From: an uncultured Oscillospiraceae bacterium
GTDB lineage: Bacteria > Bacillota > Clostridia > Oscillospirales > Oscillospiraceae
Direction: 5' to 3'
Assembly (NCBI GenBank): GCA_900763995.1
Contig: CAAFMK010000114.1
Coordinates: 1-21,934 of the forward strand
Length of the DNA stretch: 21,934 bases
This document shows positions 1-9,352 of the stretch, in pieces (within the stretch, counting starts at the first letter, position 1; each line of letters begins with the position of its first letter). Under the pieces are notes generated by a model, which worked only from the letters and a program-made list of their open reading frames with translations, did no database searches and had not been told where the DNA came from. Made by a program: the position numbers and the translations under genes.

Positions 1-36
1 GAAACAGTGGTGTTATCCGTAAAGAGAAATAGAGGG

Positions 37-417
37 TCAGTTCACAATCTCTTCCAGGGCCTCAACAATTTCATAAACAAGACCGTCGCAGTGGTCTTTT
101 CTGGCCTCACCCCGCTCATGGGCAGTTCGGAGCAGAGTGGCGCAATCTGTGGCACCATGCTTTTCCCGTATTTGCCGGAGCAGGGCGGTGGCCTCTTGCT
201 CGCTGTACCCCATCATGCCAAGGGCCATCAGGGCACCTGTGATGGTGCCGCAGGTTGCGCCGTGGCGCATACCAGATCCAAAGTTGGAGCCCAGGGTAAA
301 TGCCTGCTCCTCACTCAGGCCCAGTTTGTCCGCAAAGGTGACCAGCACGGCCTGACAGCAGTTGTAGTGTACCTCTTTATTATCCCGCAGAGCACGGGCG
401 TGTTCCATACGATTCAT
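37..417 (-). CDS. C-GCAxxG-C-C family protein (putative redox protein)
   Basis: Small cytosolic protein of 126 residues. A Cys pair lies in YNCCQAVL (about 18-25), followed by a Gly-rich FGSGMRHGATCG segment with Cys56, then two further Cys in DCATLL and DHCDGLV near the C-terminus. This spacing is that of the C-GCAxxG-C-C family, thought to bind a metal or act in redox chemistry; the true function is unknown. The reading frame is open back to a TTG directly after the recG stop, but I chose the ATG at 415-417 because GGAAAGG (429-435) lies 11 nt upstream of it. An ATG three codons further in is the alternative. The gene follows recG with only about 20 bp between, so it is probably cotranscribed. 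Family call firm; role not. Confidence 0.85.
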   Translation of the reverse strand: MNRMEHARALRDNKEVHYNCCQAVLVTFADKLGLSEEQAFTLGSNFGSGMRHGATCGTITGALMALGMMGYSEQEATALLRQIREKHGATDCATLLRTAHERGEARKDHCDGLVYEIVEALEEIVN

Positions 418-438
418 AGCTGATGCAATCCTTTCCAA

Positions 439-2529
439 TCAATTAAAAATATCTGGAGTATCCGAAAACATTTTTTGCACACGCTGCAAAACTGGCCGAT
501 GCTCTGGCTTGGTCAGCTGCGGGTCATCAGACAGCAGCTGATTTGCCGCCTGCTGTGTCTCATGGAGCAGGCGCATATCCCCAGCCAGGTCGGCGATTTT
601 CATCTGTGGCAGACCGTGCTGCCGATTGCCAAAGAAGTCACCGGGGCCCCGGGCCTTCAGATCGGCTTCTGAGATTTGAAAGCCGTCTGTGGTGGAGGCC
701 AGGGTGCGCAGACGGGTCATGGCCTCCTGACTGCGGGTGGCGGTGATCAGGACACAGTAGGACTGGTGCTTTCCCCGGCCCACACGGCCCCGCAGCTGGT
801 GCAGCTGGCTCAGTCCAAATCGGTCTGCGTTTTCAATGATGATGAGAGAGGCGTTTGGCACATCCACCCCCACCTCCACCACTGTGGTGGCAACCAGGAT
901 CTGAAGTTCCCCGGATGCAAAGGCGGACATGGCAAGCTCCTTCTCCTTCGGTTTCATTTTTCCGTGGAGGATCCCAAGATTCAAATCGGGAAAGACCTTG
1001 GTTTGCAGGAACTCCCCGTAGGCTTTCACCGATTTCAGGTGATTGGAGGGGGCGGGCGTGGACTCCTCTGTTGTGCTCTCCTCCACAGCGGGACAGATCA
1101 TATAGACCTGCCTGCCCTGGGCCACCTGTTTGCGTACAAAGTTGTACATCCGCTCCCGCTTGTCCTCCCGAACCACATAGGTCTCGATGGGGGTGCGGCC
1201 TGGGGGGAGCTGGTCAATGACCGACACATCCAGATCCCCATAGATGATGAGGGCCAGGGTGCGGGGAATGGGGGTGGCAGACATGACCAGCACATGGGGC
1301 GGGGGCATACCCCCAGTCTCTGACTTACCAGCCAGAGCCGCCCGCTGTGCCACCCCAAAGCGGTGCTGCTCGTCGGCGACGATCAGGGCCAGACGGTGAA
1401 AGGAGACCCCCTCAGAGAGCAAAGCCTGGGTTCCAACGATAAAATCAAGTTCCCCCCGCTCCAGCTGCCCCCGCACCGTCCGCTTCTCCTTGGCAGTGAG
1501 GGAGCCAGTGAGCAGCCCCACCCGCACCCCAGCGGGGAAGAGGAGGGCGGACAGAGAGCGGAAATGCTGTTCAGCCAGAACTTCAGTGGGGGCCATCAGG
1601 GCGGTTTGTACCCCTGCCTGGGCGCACAGCCAGCCGGCGAAGGCGGCTACAGCGGTTTTACCAGAGCCCACATCCCCCTGCACCAGCCGATTCATGGGCT
1701 GACCAGAGGCCATATCCTGGGCCACCTCATCCATGACTCGGCTTTGGGCCTGGGTGGGGGAGAAGGGGAGCAGAGCCAGAAAGTCCTCCTTTGGCCGGGG
1801 GGGAATGGGACAGGCCGGGGCAGCCTGATCTCGGCGGCGCTTTAAAAAGCTCAGACCCACGGAGAGGTAGAACAGCTCCTCAAAGGTGAGCCGCCGACGG
1901 GCCAGATCCAGCGCCTGTTCATCCCTTGGAAAATGGATGTTTTGCAGGGCGTACTCCAAGGTGGTCAGGCGGTGTGCCTGACGGATGTACTGGGGCAGGG
2001 TCTCAGACAGGGCGGTGGCGCAGGGCAGAACCTGCCGTATCAGGGAGGACATCAGGTAGTTGCTGATGCCAGCGGTGAGGGGGTAGATGGGCACAATACA
2101 GCCAGTGAGGGTCTGCTGGCCCGTGTGCTCAAAAATCGGGTTGACCATGGAGCGGCGGTTCCCCTGCTCCTCCACTGCGCCAAAGAAAATATACTCCTCT
2201 CCGGCCCGGATGGCCCGATCCACATAGCCCTGATTGAAGAAAGTCAGGTGCAGGGCCCCAGTCTGATCCACCACTTTTACCTGAACCAGCTCCAGCCCCG
2301 TTCGGATACGGGCCCGGCGGGGGTGCTCGGCGGCCATGGCCGAGATACACACCCGCTGACCGGGAGGGGCCTGTCGGATGGAGTACAGCTTGCGCCGATC
2401 CTCATAGTCCCGGGGGTAGTGGTTCAGCAGATCACCCGCCCGATGCAGACCAAGCTTTTCCAGCTTTTTGCTGCGCTGCTCCCCCACGCCGGACAATTCC
2501 ATGATGGGGGTGCTGGGTGTGATGTCCAT
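439..2529 (-). CDS. recG: ATP-dependent DNA helicase RecG
   Basis: Full-length RecG of 696 residues, the usual size. It remodels stalled replication forks and branch-migrates Holliday junctions. The N-terminal wedge/OB region (about 1-230) includes the helix-hairpin-helix-like LSGVGEQRSKKLEKLGL. The helicase core has Walker A GDVGSGKT (285-292), the RecG-type DEQH box (386-389) in ADEQHRFGVAQR, motif III MSATPIPRTLAL, and the motif VI segment QLRGRVGRGKHQSYC. The C-terminal part carries the RecG signature GPGDFFGNRQHGLP. The start at 2529 is supported by GGAGGGG about 8 nt upstream. A weak promoter-like pair lies about 75 bp upstream, and the C-GCAxxG-C-C gene follows closely. No sign of damage. 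Confidence 0.98.
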   Translation of the reverse strand: MDITPSTPIMELSGVGEQRSKKLEKLGLHRAGDLLNHYPRDYEDRRKLYSIRQAPPGQRVCISAMAAEHPRRARIRTGLELVQVKVVDQTGALHLTFFNQGYVDRAIRAGEEYIFFGAVEEQGNRRSMVNPIFEHTGQQTLTGCIVPIYPLTAGISNYLMSSLIRQVLPCATALSETLPQYIRQAHRLTTLEYALQNIHFPRDEQALDLARRRLTFEELFYLSVGLSFLKRRRDQAAPACPIPPRPKEDFLALLPFSPTQAQSRVMDEVAQDMASGQPMNRLVQGDVGSGKTAVAAFAGWLCAQAGVQTALMAPTEVLAEQHFRSLSALLFPAGVRVGLLTGSLTAKEKRTVRGQLERGELDFIVGTQALLSEGVSFHRLALIVADEQHRFGVAQRAALAGKSETGGMPPPHVLVMSATPIPRTLALIIYGDLDVSVIDQLPPGRTPIETYVVREDKRERMYNFVRKQVAQGRQVYMICPAVEESTTEESTPAPSNHLKSVKAYGEFLQTKVFPDLNLGILHGKMKPKEKELAMSAFASGELQILVATTVVEVGVDVPNASLIIIENADRFGLSQLHQLRGRVGRGKHQSYCVLITATRSQEAMTRLRTLASTTDGFQISEADLKARGPGDFFGNRQHGLPQMKIADLAGDMRLLHETQQAANQLLSDDPQLTKPEHRPVLQRVQKMFSDTPDIFN

Positions 2530-2600
2530 AAAGAGATCCCCTCCCTCCTCCAGAGATGTGTCCAGTCAATATCACTGCCAGCTTATAGGGCAGTGCTCCT

Positions 2601-2629
2601 ATTTTAGCATAGCTTCTTTTGGGAGTAAA
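2601..2629 (-). promoter_or_regulatory. Possible recG promoter
   Basis: On the minus strand TTTACT (2624-2629) and TAAAAT (2601-2606) are separated by 17 nt. The -10 matches 5 of 6 consensus positions; the -35 is weaker. It is the best candidate in the recG upstream region, leaving a leader of about 65 nt. Confidence 0.4.
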
Positions 2630-2644
2630 GGCGAAAGGCCGCCC

Positions 2645-2673
2645 TTGTCACAGAAGGATTCTATGGGTATAAT
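2645..2673 (+). promoter_or_regulatory. Sigma-A-type promoter of the hydroxyacid dehydrogenase gene
   Basis: TTGTCA (2645-2650) is followed after exactly 17 nt by a perfect TATAAT (2668-2673). The predicted start of transcription is near 2680, leaving an AT-rich leader of about 110 nt before the GTG start at 2790, in which I saw no recognisable riboswitch. Confidence 0.75.
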
Positions 2674-2789
2674 AGAGCTGACACATCTGGATTTTTTCTG
2701 TACAGTCTGTGAAATGTGTGCTATTTTTCAATGATGCTGTAACATTTATCCCTTTTGATCATGAAACACTATAAAAAGGAGGACATTTC

Positions 2790-3722
2790 GTGGCTGAGTA
2801 TATTGTCAATCTGCTCCCCGTTGAGGAGGAGGAGAAGAAGGAGTTTGAGGCCATCGCCCCAGATGCCACCCATATTTATGCCGGACGCCGGAGCATGACC
2901 CAGGAGCAGCTGGAGCGGGCCACCGTTCTCATGGGCTGGCCCCGGCCAGAGGATATGAAAAAGGCCAAGAGCCTGAAGTGGTTCCACACCATGTGGGCCG
3001 GGACAGAGGAGTATGACGGAATGCTTCCCGATGGAGTTCGGTTCAGCTGCTCGGCAGGCACCAACAGCCGCTCTGTGTCTGAGCATATGCTCAGCGCTCT
3101 GCTGGCCCTGTGCCGCCATCTCCCTACCTATCGGGATGCCCAGAAGGCCCACAAGTGGGTGGACGAGGGAAAGATGAAAACCATTCTAGGTGCCACCGTG
3201 GTGGTGGTGGGTGCTGGCAATGTCGGCGGTGAGTTTGCAAAAATGTGCCAGGGTCTGGGGGCGATCACCGTGGGATTCAAGCGCACCATTCGGGGCAGTA
3301 TCCCCGGCTTTGACCAGATCTATCCCATGGATCAGCTGGATCAATGGCTGCCAAAGGCAGATGTGGTGGCCCTGTGTCTGCCCCACACCCCTGACACTGT
3401 TGGGCTGATGAGTGAGCAGCGGCTGCGTATGATGAAGAAAGACGCCATTTTGATCAACGGCGGACGGGGTTCTGTACTGGATCAAAACGGACTGGTCAAG
3501 GTGATGGGGGAGGGACACCTCTGGGGTGTGGCCCTGGATGTGACAGAGCCGGAGCCCCTGCCTGAGGACAGCCCCCTGTGGGACATCCCCAACCTGCTGC
3601 TCACCCCCCATGTGGCGGGAGGAATGCGGCTGGAAATTACCCGCAGAGCCTGCATCAAGCTGGCCCAGGACAATCTGCGCCGCTATCTGGCAGGGGAGCC
3701 CCTGATCAACGAGATCAAATAA
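2790..3722 (+). CDS. D-2-hydroxyacid dehydrogenase, NAD(P)-binding (GhrA-like)
   Basis: A 310-residue member of the D-isomer-specific 2-hydroxyacid dehydrogenases, which reduce 2-oxoacids such as glyoxylate, hydroxypyruvate or phenylpyruvate. The Rossmann motif is GAGNVGG (141-147). Catalytic Arg226 is in NGGRGSV, the acidic segment DVTEPEPLPEDSPLW follows at about 250, and the catalytic His274 is in TPHVAGG. After the second beta strand the sequence is VGFKRT, with basic residues and no Asp, which suggests NADP(H) preference as in GhrA-type enzymes. Start is GTG at 2790, preceded by AAAGGAGG with 7 nt spacing. The gene is monocistronic, with its own promoter and a strong hairpin terminator. 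Substrate cannot be read from sequence. Confidence 0.93.
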   Translation: MAEYIVNLLPVEEEEKKEFEAIAPDATHIYAGRRSMTQEQLERATVLMGWPRPEDMKKAKSLKWFHTMWAGTEEYDGMLPDGVRFSCSAGTNSRSVSEHMLSALLALCRHLPTYRDAQKAHKWVDEGKMKTILGATVVVVGAGNVGGEFAKMCQGLGAITVGFKRTIRGSIPGFDQIYPMDQLDQWLPKADVVALCLPHTPDTVGLMSEQRLRMMKKDAILINGGRGSVLDQNGLVKVMGEGHLWGVALDVTEPEPLPEDSPLWDIPNLLLTPHVAGGMRLEITRRACIKLAQDNLRRYLAGEPLINEIK

Positions 3723-3742
3723 GGGGCTGTGAATGGAAATTG

Positions 3743-3779
3743 AAAAAGTGTTGGGCACCAGCGGTGTCCAACACTTTTT
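3743..3779. terminator. Bidirectional intrinsic terminator
   Basis: A near-perfect inverted repeat: 17 paired positions (3743-3759 with 3763-3779, one G-U wobble at 3755/3767) around a 3-nt loop. The outer arms are A5 on the left and T5 on the right, so the RNA ends in a U-tract on either strand. It sits between the convergent dehydrogenase gene and asnS and can end both transcripts. Confidence 0.92.
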
Positions 3780-3784
3780 ATATC

Positions 3785-5179
<1,395 letters not shown>

Positions 5180-5250
5180 ATAGAATCCTCTCCAAATCAT
5201 GAATATTGGCATAATGGGTCCAAAATGAACCTTTTGTACAGATGGCCCCT

Positions 5251-5279
5251 ATTATAATGCTTTTTTTCCTGTTTTGCAA
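5251..5279 (-). promoter_or_regulatory. asnS promoter
   Basis: On the minus strand TTGCAA (5274-5279) and a perfect TATAAT (5251-5256) are separated by 17 nt. The predicted transcription start is near 5244, about 65 nt before the asnS ATG. Confidence 0.72.
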
Positions 5280-5304
5280 GGGTTGGGGGGATTTGAAAAG
5301 GGGG

Positions 5305-5333
5305 TTTTCATTTTTAGCGTAAAATGATATGCT
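5305..5333 (+). promoter_or_regulatory. Possible promoter of the chorismate mutase / Mo-hydroxylase operon
   Basis: TTTTCA (5305-5310) and TATGCT (5328-5333) are separated by 17 nt, and the -10 is preceded by TGA, an extended -10. Each hexamer matches 4 of 6 positions. It is the only reasonable sigma-A-like pair ahead of the chorismate mutase gene; moderate support only. Confidence 0.42.
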
Positions 5334-5401
5334 ACTATGGATAGAAAATGTAGTTTTTCAGCTGATGACACCCAACAGGGTAACAGATGGAGGGAATGGG
5401 A

Positions 5402-5665
5402 ATGGAGCTGGAGGAAATTCGGGCAAAAATCGATACAGTGGACGAGGAGATTTTAAGGCTGTTTCTGGAGCGGATGACCCTGGCGGAGGAGGTGGCGGTG
5501 TATAAGAAGGCCCGCCAACTGCCCATTTTAAATGAGGGCCGGGAGAGGGAGATCCTCGACCGTGTGGCCCGTCAGGCTGGGGACAGGGGAGAGGATGCAA
5601 AGCAGCTGTTTTCCACCCTCTTTTCCATCTCCCGCACCCGTCAGGCCCAGCTGATGGAGGGGTGA
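5402..5665 (+). CDS. Chorismate mutase, AroQ class
   Basis: An 87-residue all-helical AroQ-type chorismate mutase, which turns chorismate into prephenate in phenylalanine and tyrosine synthesis. By alignment to the E. coli P-protein mutase domain, active-site positions are kept as Arg7, Arg24, Lys35, Arg47 and Glu48, and a Gln is present in the last helix (RTRQAQL). The position equivalent to Asp48 appears to be Asn44. ATGs also occur 5 and 2 codons earlier, but GGAGGG (5389-5394) sits 7 nt before the ATG at 5402, which decides the start. It is a stand-alone enzyme, not fused to prephenate dehydratase or DAHP synthase. The next gene, a Mo-hydroxylase subunit, begins 57 bp downstream with no terminator between, so they may share a transcript although the functions are not obviously linked. 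Confidence 0.9.
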   Translation: MELEEIRAKIDTVDEEILRLFLERMTLAEEVAVYKKARQLPILNEGREREILDRVARQAGDRGEDAKQLFSTLFSISRTRQAQLMEG

Positions 5666-5722
5666 CCCAACACGGGCAGCTGGATTCATACATTTAGGCT
5701 ATGAGGAGGAACAAGAAGTCAG

Positions 5723-6481
5723 ATGTACACCGCACGCAATTATGTTAAGGCGGAGTCACTGGATCAGGCCTGGGATCTCAACCAGCGATCCAGTAATGCC
5801 ATTTTAGGGGGCGGCTGCTGGATGCGAATGGGAGAGCGCCAGTATGATACCCTCATTGACCTGTCCGATCTGGAGCTGGATCAGATCCAGGATGGAGAGC
5901 AGGAGGTCACGATAGGGGCTATGACGACCTTGCGCCAGCTGGAGACCAGCCCTGTTTTACACCAGTCCTTTGGGGATCTGTTTGCCAGATGCGCCCAGCA
6001 TATTGTGGGGGTGCAGTTTCGTAACTGCGCTACCCTGGGCGGCAGTGTGTACGCCCGGTTTGGGTTTTCCGATGTGGTGACCGCCCTGCTGGCACTGGAC
6101 TGTCAGGTGGAGCTGGTGAAGGCCGGACAGATAGATCTCAGAGACTATGTATCCATGGAGCGGGACAGAGATGTGCTGGCGAAAGTGTATGTGAAAAAAA
6201 GCGGCCGTCAGGCGGCCTATGAGAGCGCACGGAACAGCCATACTGATCTGCCCGTGCTGACCTGTGCCTTGTCCGTTCAGGATGGCATCTATCGGGCCGT
6301 TGTGGGCAGCCGCCCCGGCGGGCCGAAGGTCGTGGAGTGCGACTCCTGGCCCCAACTGCTAGAACAGGTACAGGGGCTGGAGTACGGGGACAATATGCGG
6401 GCCAGCGCCAAATACCGCCGCCATCTGGCTGGGGTGCTGCTCAAGCGCTGTAAAAAGGAGCTGGAGGTGAGGGGAGTATGA
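5723..6481 (+). CDS. Molybdenum hydroxylase, FAD-binding subunit (XdhB/CoxM-like)
   Basis: A 252-residue FAD subunit of the xanthine dehydrogenase / CO dehydrogenase family. It passes electrons from the iron-sulfur subunit to the external acceptor. FAD-binding segments are AILGGGCWMRMG (about 26-37) and the second glycine motif RNCATLGGSVYARFG (about 98-112). The protein is somewhat shorter than the usual 280-295 residues; the C-terminal CO-dehydrogenase-flavoprotein domain appears trimmed but present (RASAKYRRHLAGVLLKR). AGGAGG (5704-5709) lies 13 nt before the ATG, a longer than ideal gap. Its stop overlaps the next start (ATGA at 6478-6481), which shows translational coupling. Gene order FAD, FeS, Mo is that of the cox-type and many clostridial hydroxylases. 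Confidence 0.93.
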   Translation: MYTARNYVKAESLDQAWDLNQRSSNAILGGGCWMRMGERQYDTLIDLSDLELDQIQDGEQEVTIGAMTTLRQLETSPVLHQSFGDLFARCAQHIVGVQFRNCATLGGSVYARFGFSDVVTALLALDCQVELVKAGQIDLRDYVSMERDRDVLAKVYVKKSGRQAAYESARNSHTDLPVLTCALSVQDGIYRAVVGSRPGGPKVVECDSWPQLLEQVQGLEYGDNMRASAKYRRHLAGVLLKRCKKELEVRGV

Positions 6482-6942
6482 CCATCAAGTGGGTATTAAA
6501 TGGGACAAGGCGCACCGATGAGGTAGGGGCAGATACCCCTTTGCTCAAGCACCTGCGCCAGGTGGGCTGTCTGTCTGTGAAGTGCGGCTGTGAGACCAGC
6601 GGCTGCGGACTTTGTACCGTGTGGCTGGATGGGAAGCCCGTGCTGTCCTGCTCTGTGCCTGCGGCCCGAGTGGATGGACATGAGGTCACCACGCTGGAGG
6701 GCCTACAGGAGCAGGCCCTGGAATTTGGCGCATTTCTGGCTGATGAGGGGGCGGAGCAGTGTGGCTATTGCTCCCCCGGCTTTATGATGAATGCGCTGGC
6801 TATGGCCCGGGAGCTGGACAACCCCGCTGTAGAGGAAATCCAGCACTATCTGGTGGGCAATCTTTGCCGCTGCTCCGGCTATCAGGGCCAGCTGCGGGCC
6901 ATTCAAAAGTATCTGGCGATGAAGGGAGGGGCACAGGGATGA
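6478..6942 (+). CDS. Molybdenum hydroxylase, 2Fe-2S subunit (XdhC/CoxS-like)
   Basis: A 154-residue small subunit with two [2Fe-2S] clusters. The N-terminal plant-ferredoxin-type cluster is bound by Cys38, Cys43, Cys46 and Cys58 (C-x4-C-x2-C-x11-C), and the C-terminal helical-domain cluster by Cys95, Cys98, Cys130 and Cys132 in QCGYCSPGF and GNLCRCSGY. All eight ligands are present, so the electron path from the Mo site to FAD looks intact. Length is typical. The start overlaps the FAD-subunit stop and the stop overlaps the Mo-subunit start (ATGA at 6939-6942), so the three subunits are translated as a coupled unit. Confidence 0.97.
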   Translation: MTIKWVLNGTRRTDEVGADTPLLKHLRQVGCLSVKCGCETSGCGLCTVWLDGKPVLSCSVPAARVDGHEVTTLEGLQEQALEFGAFLADEGAEQCGYCSPGFMMNALAMARELDNPAVEEIQHYLVGNLCRCSGYQGQLRAIQKYLAMKGGAQG

Positions 6943-9215
6943 AGTCTGTATCCACCGGCGTACGAAAAAAGGACGCCATGAGTCTGGTGACCGGAAAACC
7001 GGTCTACACAGGGGATCTGGTGCCCCAAAACGCCCTGAAAATCAAGCTGCTGCGCTCCCCACACGCCAGGGCCAATATTGTCACCATTGACACCAGCAAG
7101 GCAAAGCTGGTGCCCGGCGTGGTGGGCATCTTCACCTATGAGGATGTGCCCAACAACCGCTTTACCACCGCTGGACAGACCTGGCCGGAGCCCAGCCCCT
7201 ATGACCGCCTGATTTTGGACAGGCACCTGCGCTGTGTGGGCGATCCGGTGGCCATTGTGGCAGCAGAGACAGAGCAGGCTGCCAACCGGGCCATCCGTCT
7301 TATTCGGGTTGAGTACGAGGCGCTGGAGCCCCTGCTGGACTTTACCAAGGCCCTGGACAACCCCATCCTCGTCCATCCTGAGGACAATTTCCGCTCTTTG
7401 TGCGATATGGGCACCGATGCTAGCCGAAATCTGGTGTCTACAGAGGGGTTTTCTATCGGCGATGTGGAAAAAGAGCTGGAACACAGTGAGGTGGTGCTCA
7501 CACGCACCTACAACACGGTGGCCAACAGTCAGGCCATGATGGAGCCCTTTTGTACCTACACCTATTTTGATGAGTACAACAGGATGAATGTGGTCAGCTC
7601 CACACAGGTGCCCTTCCATGTCCGGCGTATTCTGTCCAACGCCCTAAAAATGCCCAAGTCAGAGATCCGCGTGGTGAAGCCCCGGATCGGCGGCGGCTTT
7701 GGAGCCAAGCAGAGTGTGGTCAGTGAGCTGTTTCCCGCTCTGGTCACCAAGCTGACTGGCCGCCCGGCCTACTTGTGCTACACCCGGCAGGAGTCCATGA
7801 CCAACGGCTCCCCCCGGCACCAGATGCAGATGCAGGTGCGCATTGGGGCAGACCGGGACGGCACCATCCGGTGCATCGACCTGTATGCCCTGTCAAACGC
7901 CGGAGCCTATGGAGACCACGGCCCCACCACCATCGGCCTTGTGGGCCACAAATCCCTGTCTTTGTACGGCAGCCTGAAGGCCTGCCGCTTTGGCTGTGAT
8001 GTGGTGTACACCAACACCATGGGGGGCGGTGCCTACCGTGGATATGGTGCCACACAGGGTATTTTTGCCGTGGAGTCGGCGGTCAATGAGATGGCGGCAG
8101 AGCTGGGGATAGACCCCTGCATTATCCGGGAGAAGAACATGGTGCGCCAGGGTCAGATGATGCCCGCCTACTACGGGGAGCCCTGTAACAGCTGCACACT
8201 GGATAAGTGTATGGAGAAGGCTAAGGAGATGATGGGCTGGGACAAGGGCCCAACCCACTGGACTACCCTGGAGGGGCATTTGCGGGGCCGTGGTGTGGCT
8301 ATGGCCATGCAGGGCAGCGGCATTTCTTCCCTGGACACCGCCAGCGTGGAACTGCGGCTTAACGACGGGGGCTTTTATACCCTGCTGGTGGGCTGTACCG
8401 ATATGGGCACCGGCTGTGATACCATTCTGGCCCAGATGGCGGCGGACTGTCTGGACTGTCAGGTAGAGGATATTTCAGTGCGTGGCGTGGACACCGACCA
8501 GTCCCCCTACGACACCGGCTCCTACGCCTCCTCCACCACCTATATCACTGGTGGTGCTGTGGTCAAAACCTGTGCCGAGCTGCGGGAGAAGATCCGTCTG
8601 GAGGGGGCCAGACTGCTGAACATCGACCCGGAACAGGCCCAGTTTGACGGTCACAAGGTATTCCTGCCCGGCACTGACAAATCCATGAGCCGTGCAGAAA
8701 TCGGCTGGGCCAGCTATGAGGGCCACAGCAAGCTGCTCACCGCCAGCCAGTCCCACTCCTCCCCAGTGTCTCCCCCTCCCTTTATGGTTGGTATGGCCGA
8801 GGTGGACATCGACCCGGAGACTGGCGTGGTTCGGGTGGTGGACTATGTGGCGGCAGTGGACTGCGGCACGGTGGTCAACACCAATCTGGCCCGGGTGCAG
8901 ACCGAGGGCGGTCTGGTCCAGGGGATTGGCATGGCTCTGCTGGAAAATGTCCAGTACAATGAGCAGGGCAGAATGCTCAACGACTCCCTGCTCCAGTACC
9001 GCATCCCAACCCGGATAGAGGCCGGCAAGATTCGGGTGGAATTTGTACCCAGCTATGAGCCCACCGGCCCATTCGGGGCCAAGTCCATTGGCGAGCTGGT
9101 CATCAATACCCCCTGTCCCGCCATTGCAGAGGCCATTCGGGTGGCTACGGGACGTATGTTCCGCACCCTGCCCATCCGCCCTGAGGATGTGGCACTGGCC
9201 GGTTTGGAGGACTGA
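6939..9215 (+). CDS. Molybdenum hydroxylase, molybdopterin-binding catalytic subunit (XdhA-like)
   Basis: A 758-residue catalytic subunit of the xanthine dehydrogenase family, which hydroxylates a carbon next to nitrogen or an aldehyde using water. Family landmarks in order: RSPHARANIV near the N-terminus, CVGDPVAIVAAET, NSQAMMEPFCTY, RIGGGFGAKQS, GGGAYRGYGATQG (equivalent of the FRGFG loop), and GPFGAKSIGELV near the C-terminus, whose GE holds the catalytic Glu. The CO dehydrogenase active-site loop with its Cys is absent, so it is not a CO dehydrogenase. The frame is open upstream, but ATG 6939 has GGGAGGGG 7 nt before it and overlaps the previous stop. The cofactor is probably the cytosine dinucleotide form, which fits the MobA/MocA-like gene downstream. 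Substrate (purine, nicotinate-like or other) is unknown. Confidence 0.95.
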   Translation: MKSVSTGVRKKDAMSLVTGKPVYTGDLVPQNALKIKLLRSPHARANIVTIDTSKAKLVPGVVGIFTYEDVPNNRFTTAGQTWPEPSPYDRLILDRHLRCVGDPVAIVAAETEQAANRAIRLIRVEYEALEPLLDFTKALDNPILVHPEDNFRSLCDMGTDASRNLVSTEGFSIGDVEKELEHSEVVLTRTYNTVANSQAMMEPFCTYTYFDEYNRMNVVSSTQVPFHVRRILSNALKMPKSEIRVVKPRIGGGFGAKQSVVSELFPALVTKLTGRPAYLCYTRQESMTNGSPRHQMQMQVRIGADRDGTIRCIDLYALSNAGAYGDHGPTTIGLVGHKSLSLYGSLKACRFGCDVVYTNTMGGGAYRGYGATQGIFAVESAVNEMAAELGIDPCIIREKNMVRQGQMMPAYYGEPCNSCTLDKCMEKAKEMMGWDKGPTHWTTLEGHLRGRGVAMAMQGSGISSLDTASVELRLNDGGFYTLLVGCTDMGTGCDTILAQMAADCLDCQVEDISVRGVDTDQSPYDTGSYASSTTYITGGAVVKTCAELREKIRLEGARLLNIDPEQAQFDGHKVFLPGTDKSMSRAEIGWASYEGHSKLLTASQSHSSPVSPPPFMVGMAEVDIDPETGVVRVVDYVAAVDCGTVVNTNLARVQTEGGLVQGIGMALLENVQYNEQGRMLNDSLLQYRIPTRIEAGKIRVEFVPSYEPTGPFGAKSIGELVINTPCPAIAEAIRVATGRMFRTLPIRPEDVALAGLED

Positions 9216-9236
9216 AAAGCTCACACAACCAATCAA

Positions 9237-9267
9237 ACGCGGCACCCGGCCTGAGGGGGTGCCGCGT
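9237..9267 (+). other. GC-rich hairpin without U-tract after the Mo-hydroxylase operon
   Basis: An 11-bp perfect stem (9237-9247 with 9257-9267) with a 9-nt loop starts 22 nt after the catalytic subunit stop. No T-run follows it directly, so it is at best a weak intrinsic terminator or a 3'-end stabiliser; some read-through into the transport operon is possible. Confidence 0.6.
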
Positions 9268-9279
9268 CTATGACAGTAT

Positions 9280-9303
9280 CGTTATATTTTTAAAACTATA
9301 ATG
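9280..9303 (+). promoter_or_regulatory. ModE-box-like operator over the -10 of the transport operon
   Basis: Half-sites CGTTATAT (9280-9287) and CTATAATG (9296-9303) flank an 8-nt AT-rich core. This is an imperfect palindrome with the 8-8-8 layout recalled for enterobacterial ModE operators. The right half contains TATAAT (9297-9302), the likely -10 of the operon, so binding would block RNA polymerase. No good -35 is seen at 17 nt; TGACA at 9271-9275 is too far. The operon encodes a ModE-type protein, which makes autoregulation plausible. ModE binding is inferred. Confidence 0.6.
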
Positions 9304-9352
9304 AATGGGTAGACTTTTCAACGAGAAAAGATCAACTATGGAGGAACTCAAC

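Noticed and set aside
1..36. Any feature left of the C-GCAxxG-C-C gene
   Set aside because: Only 36 bases, with no hairpin or T-run on the minus strand that could serve as a terminator.
5180..5250. T-box riboswitch in the asnS leader
   Set aside because: The predicted leader is about 65 nt, with no room for the specifier stem and antiterminator and no T-box sequence.
5281..5401. Molybdenum-cofactor riboswitch before the chorismate mutase / hydroxylase genes
   Set aside because: The leader after the likely promoter is about 60 nt and shows only a 4-bp hairpin; far too short for the known motif.
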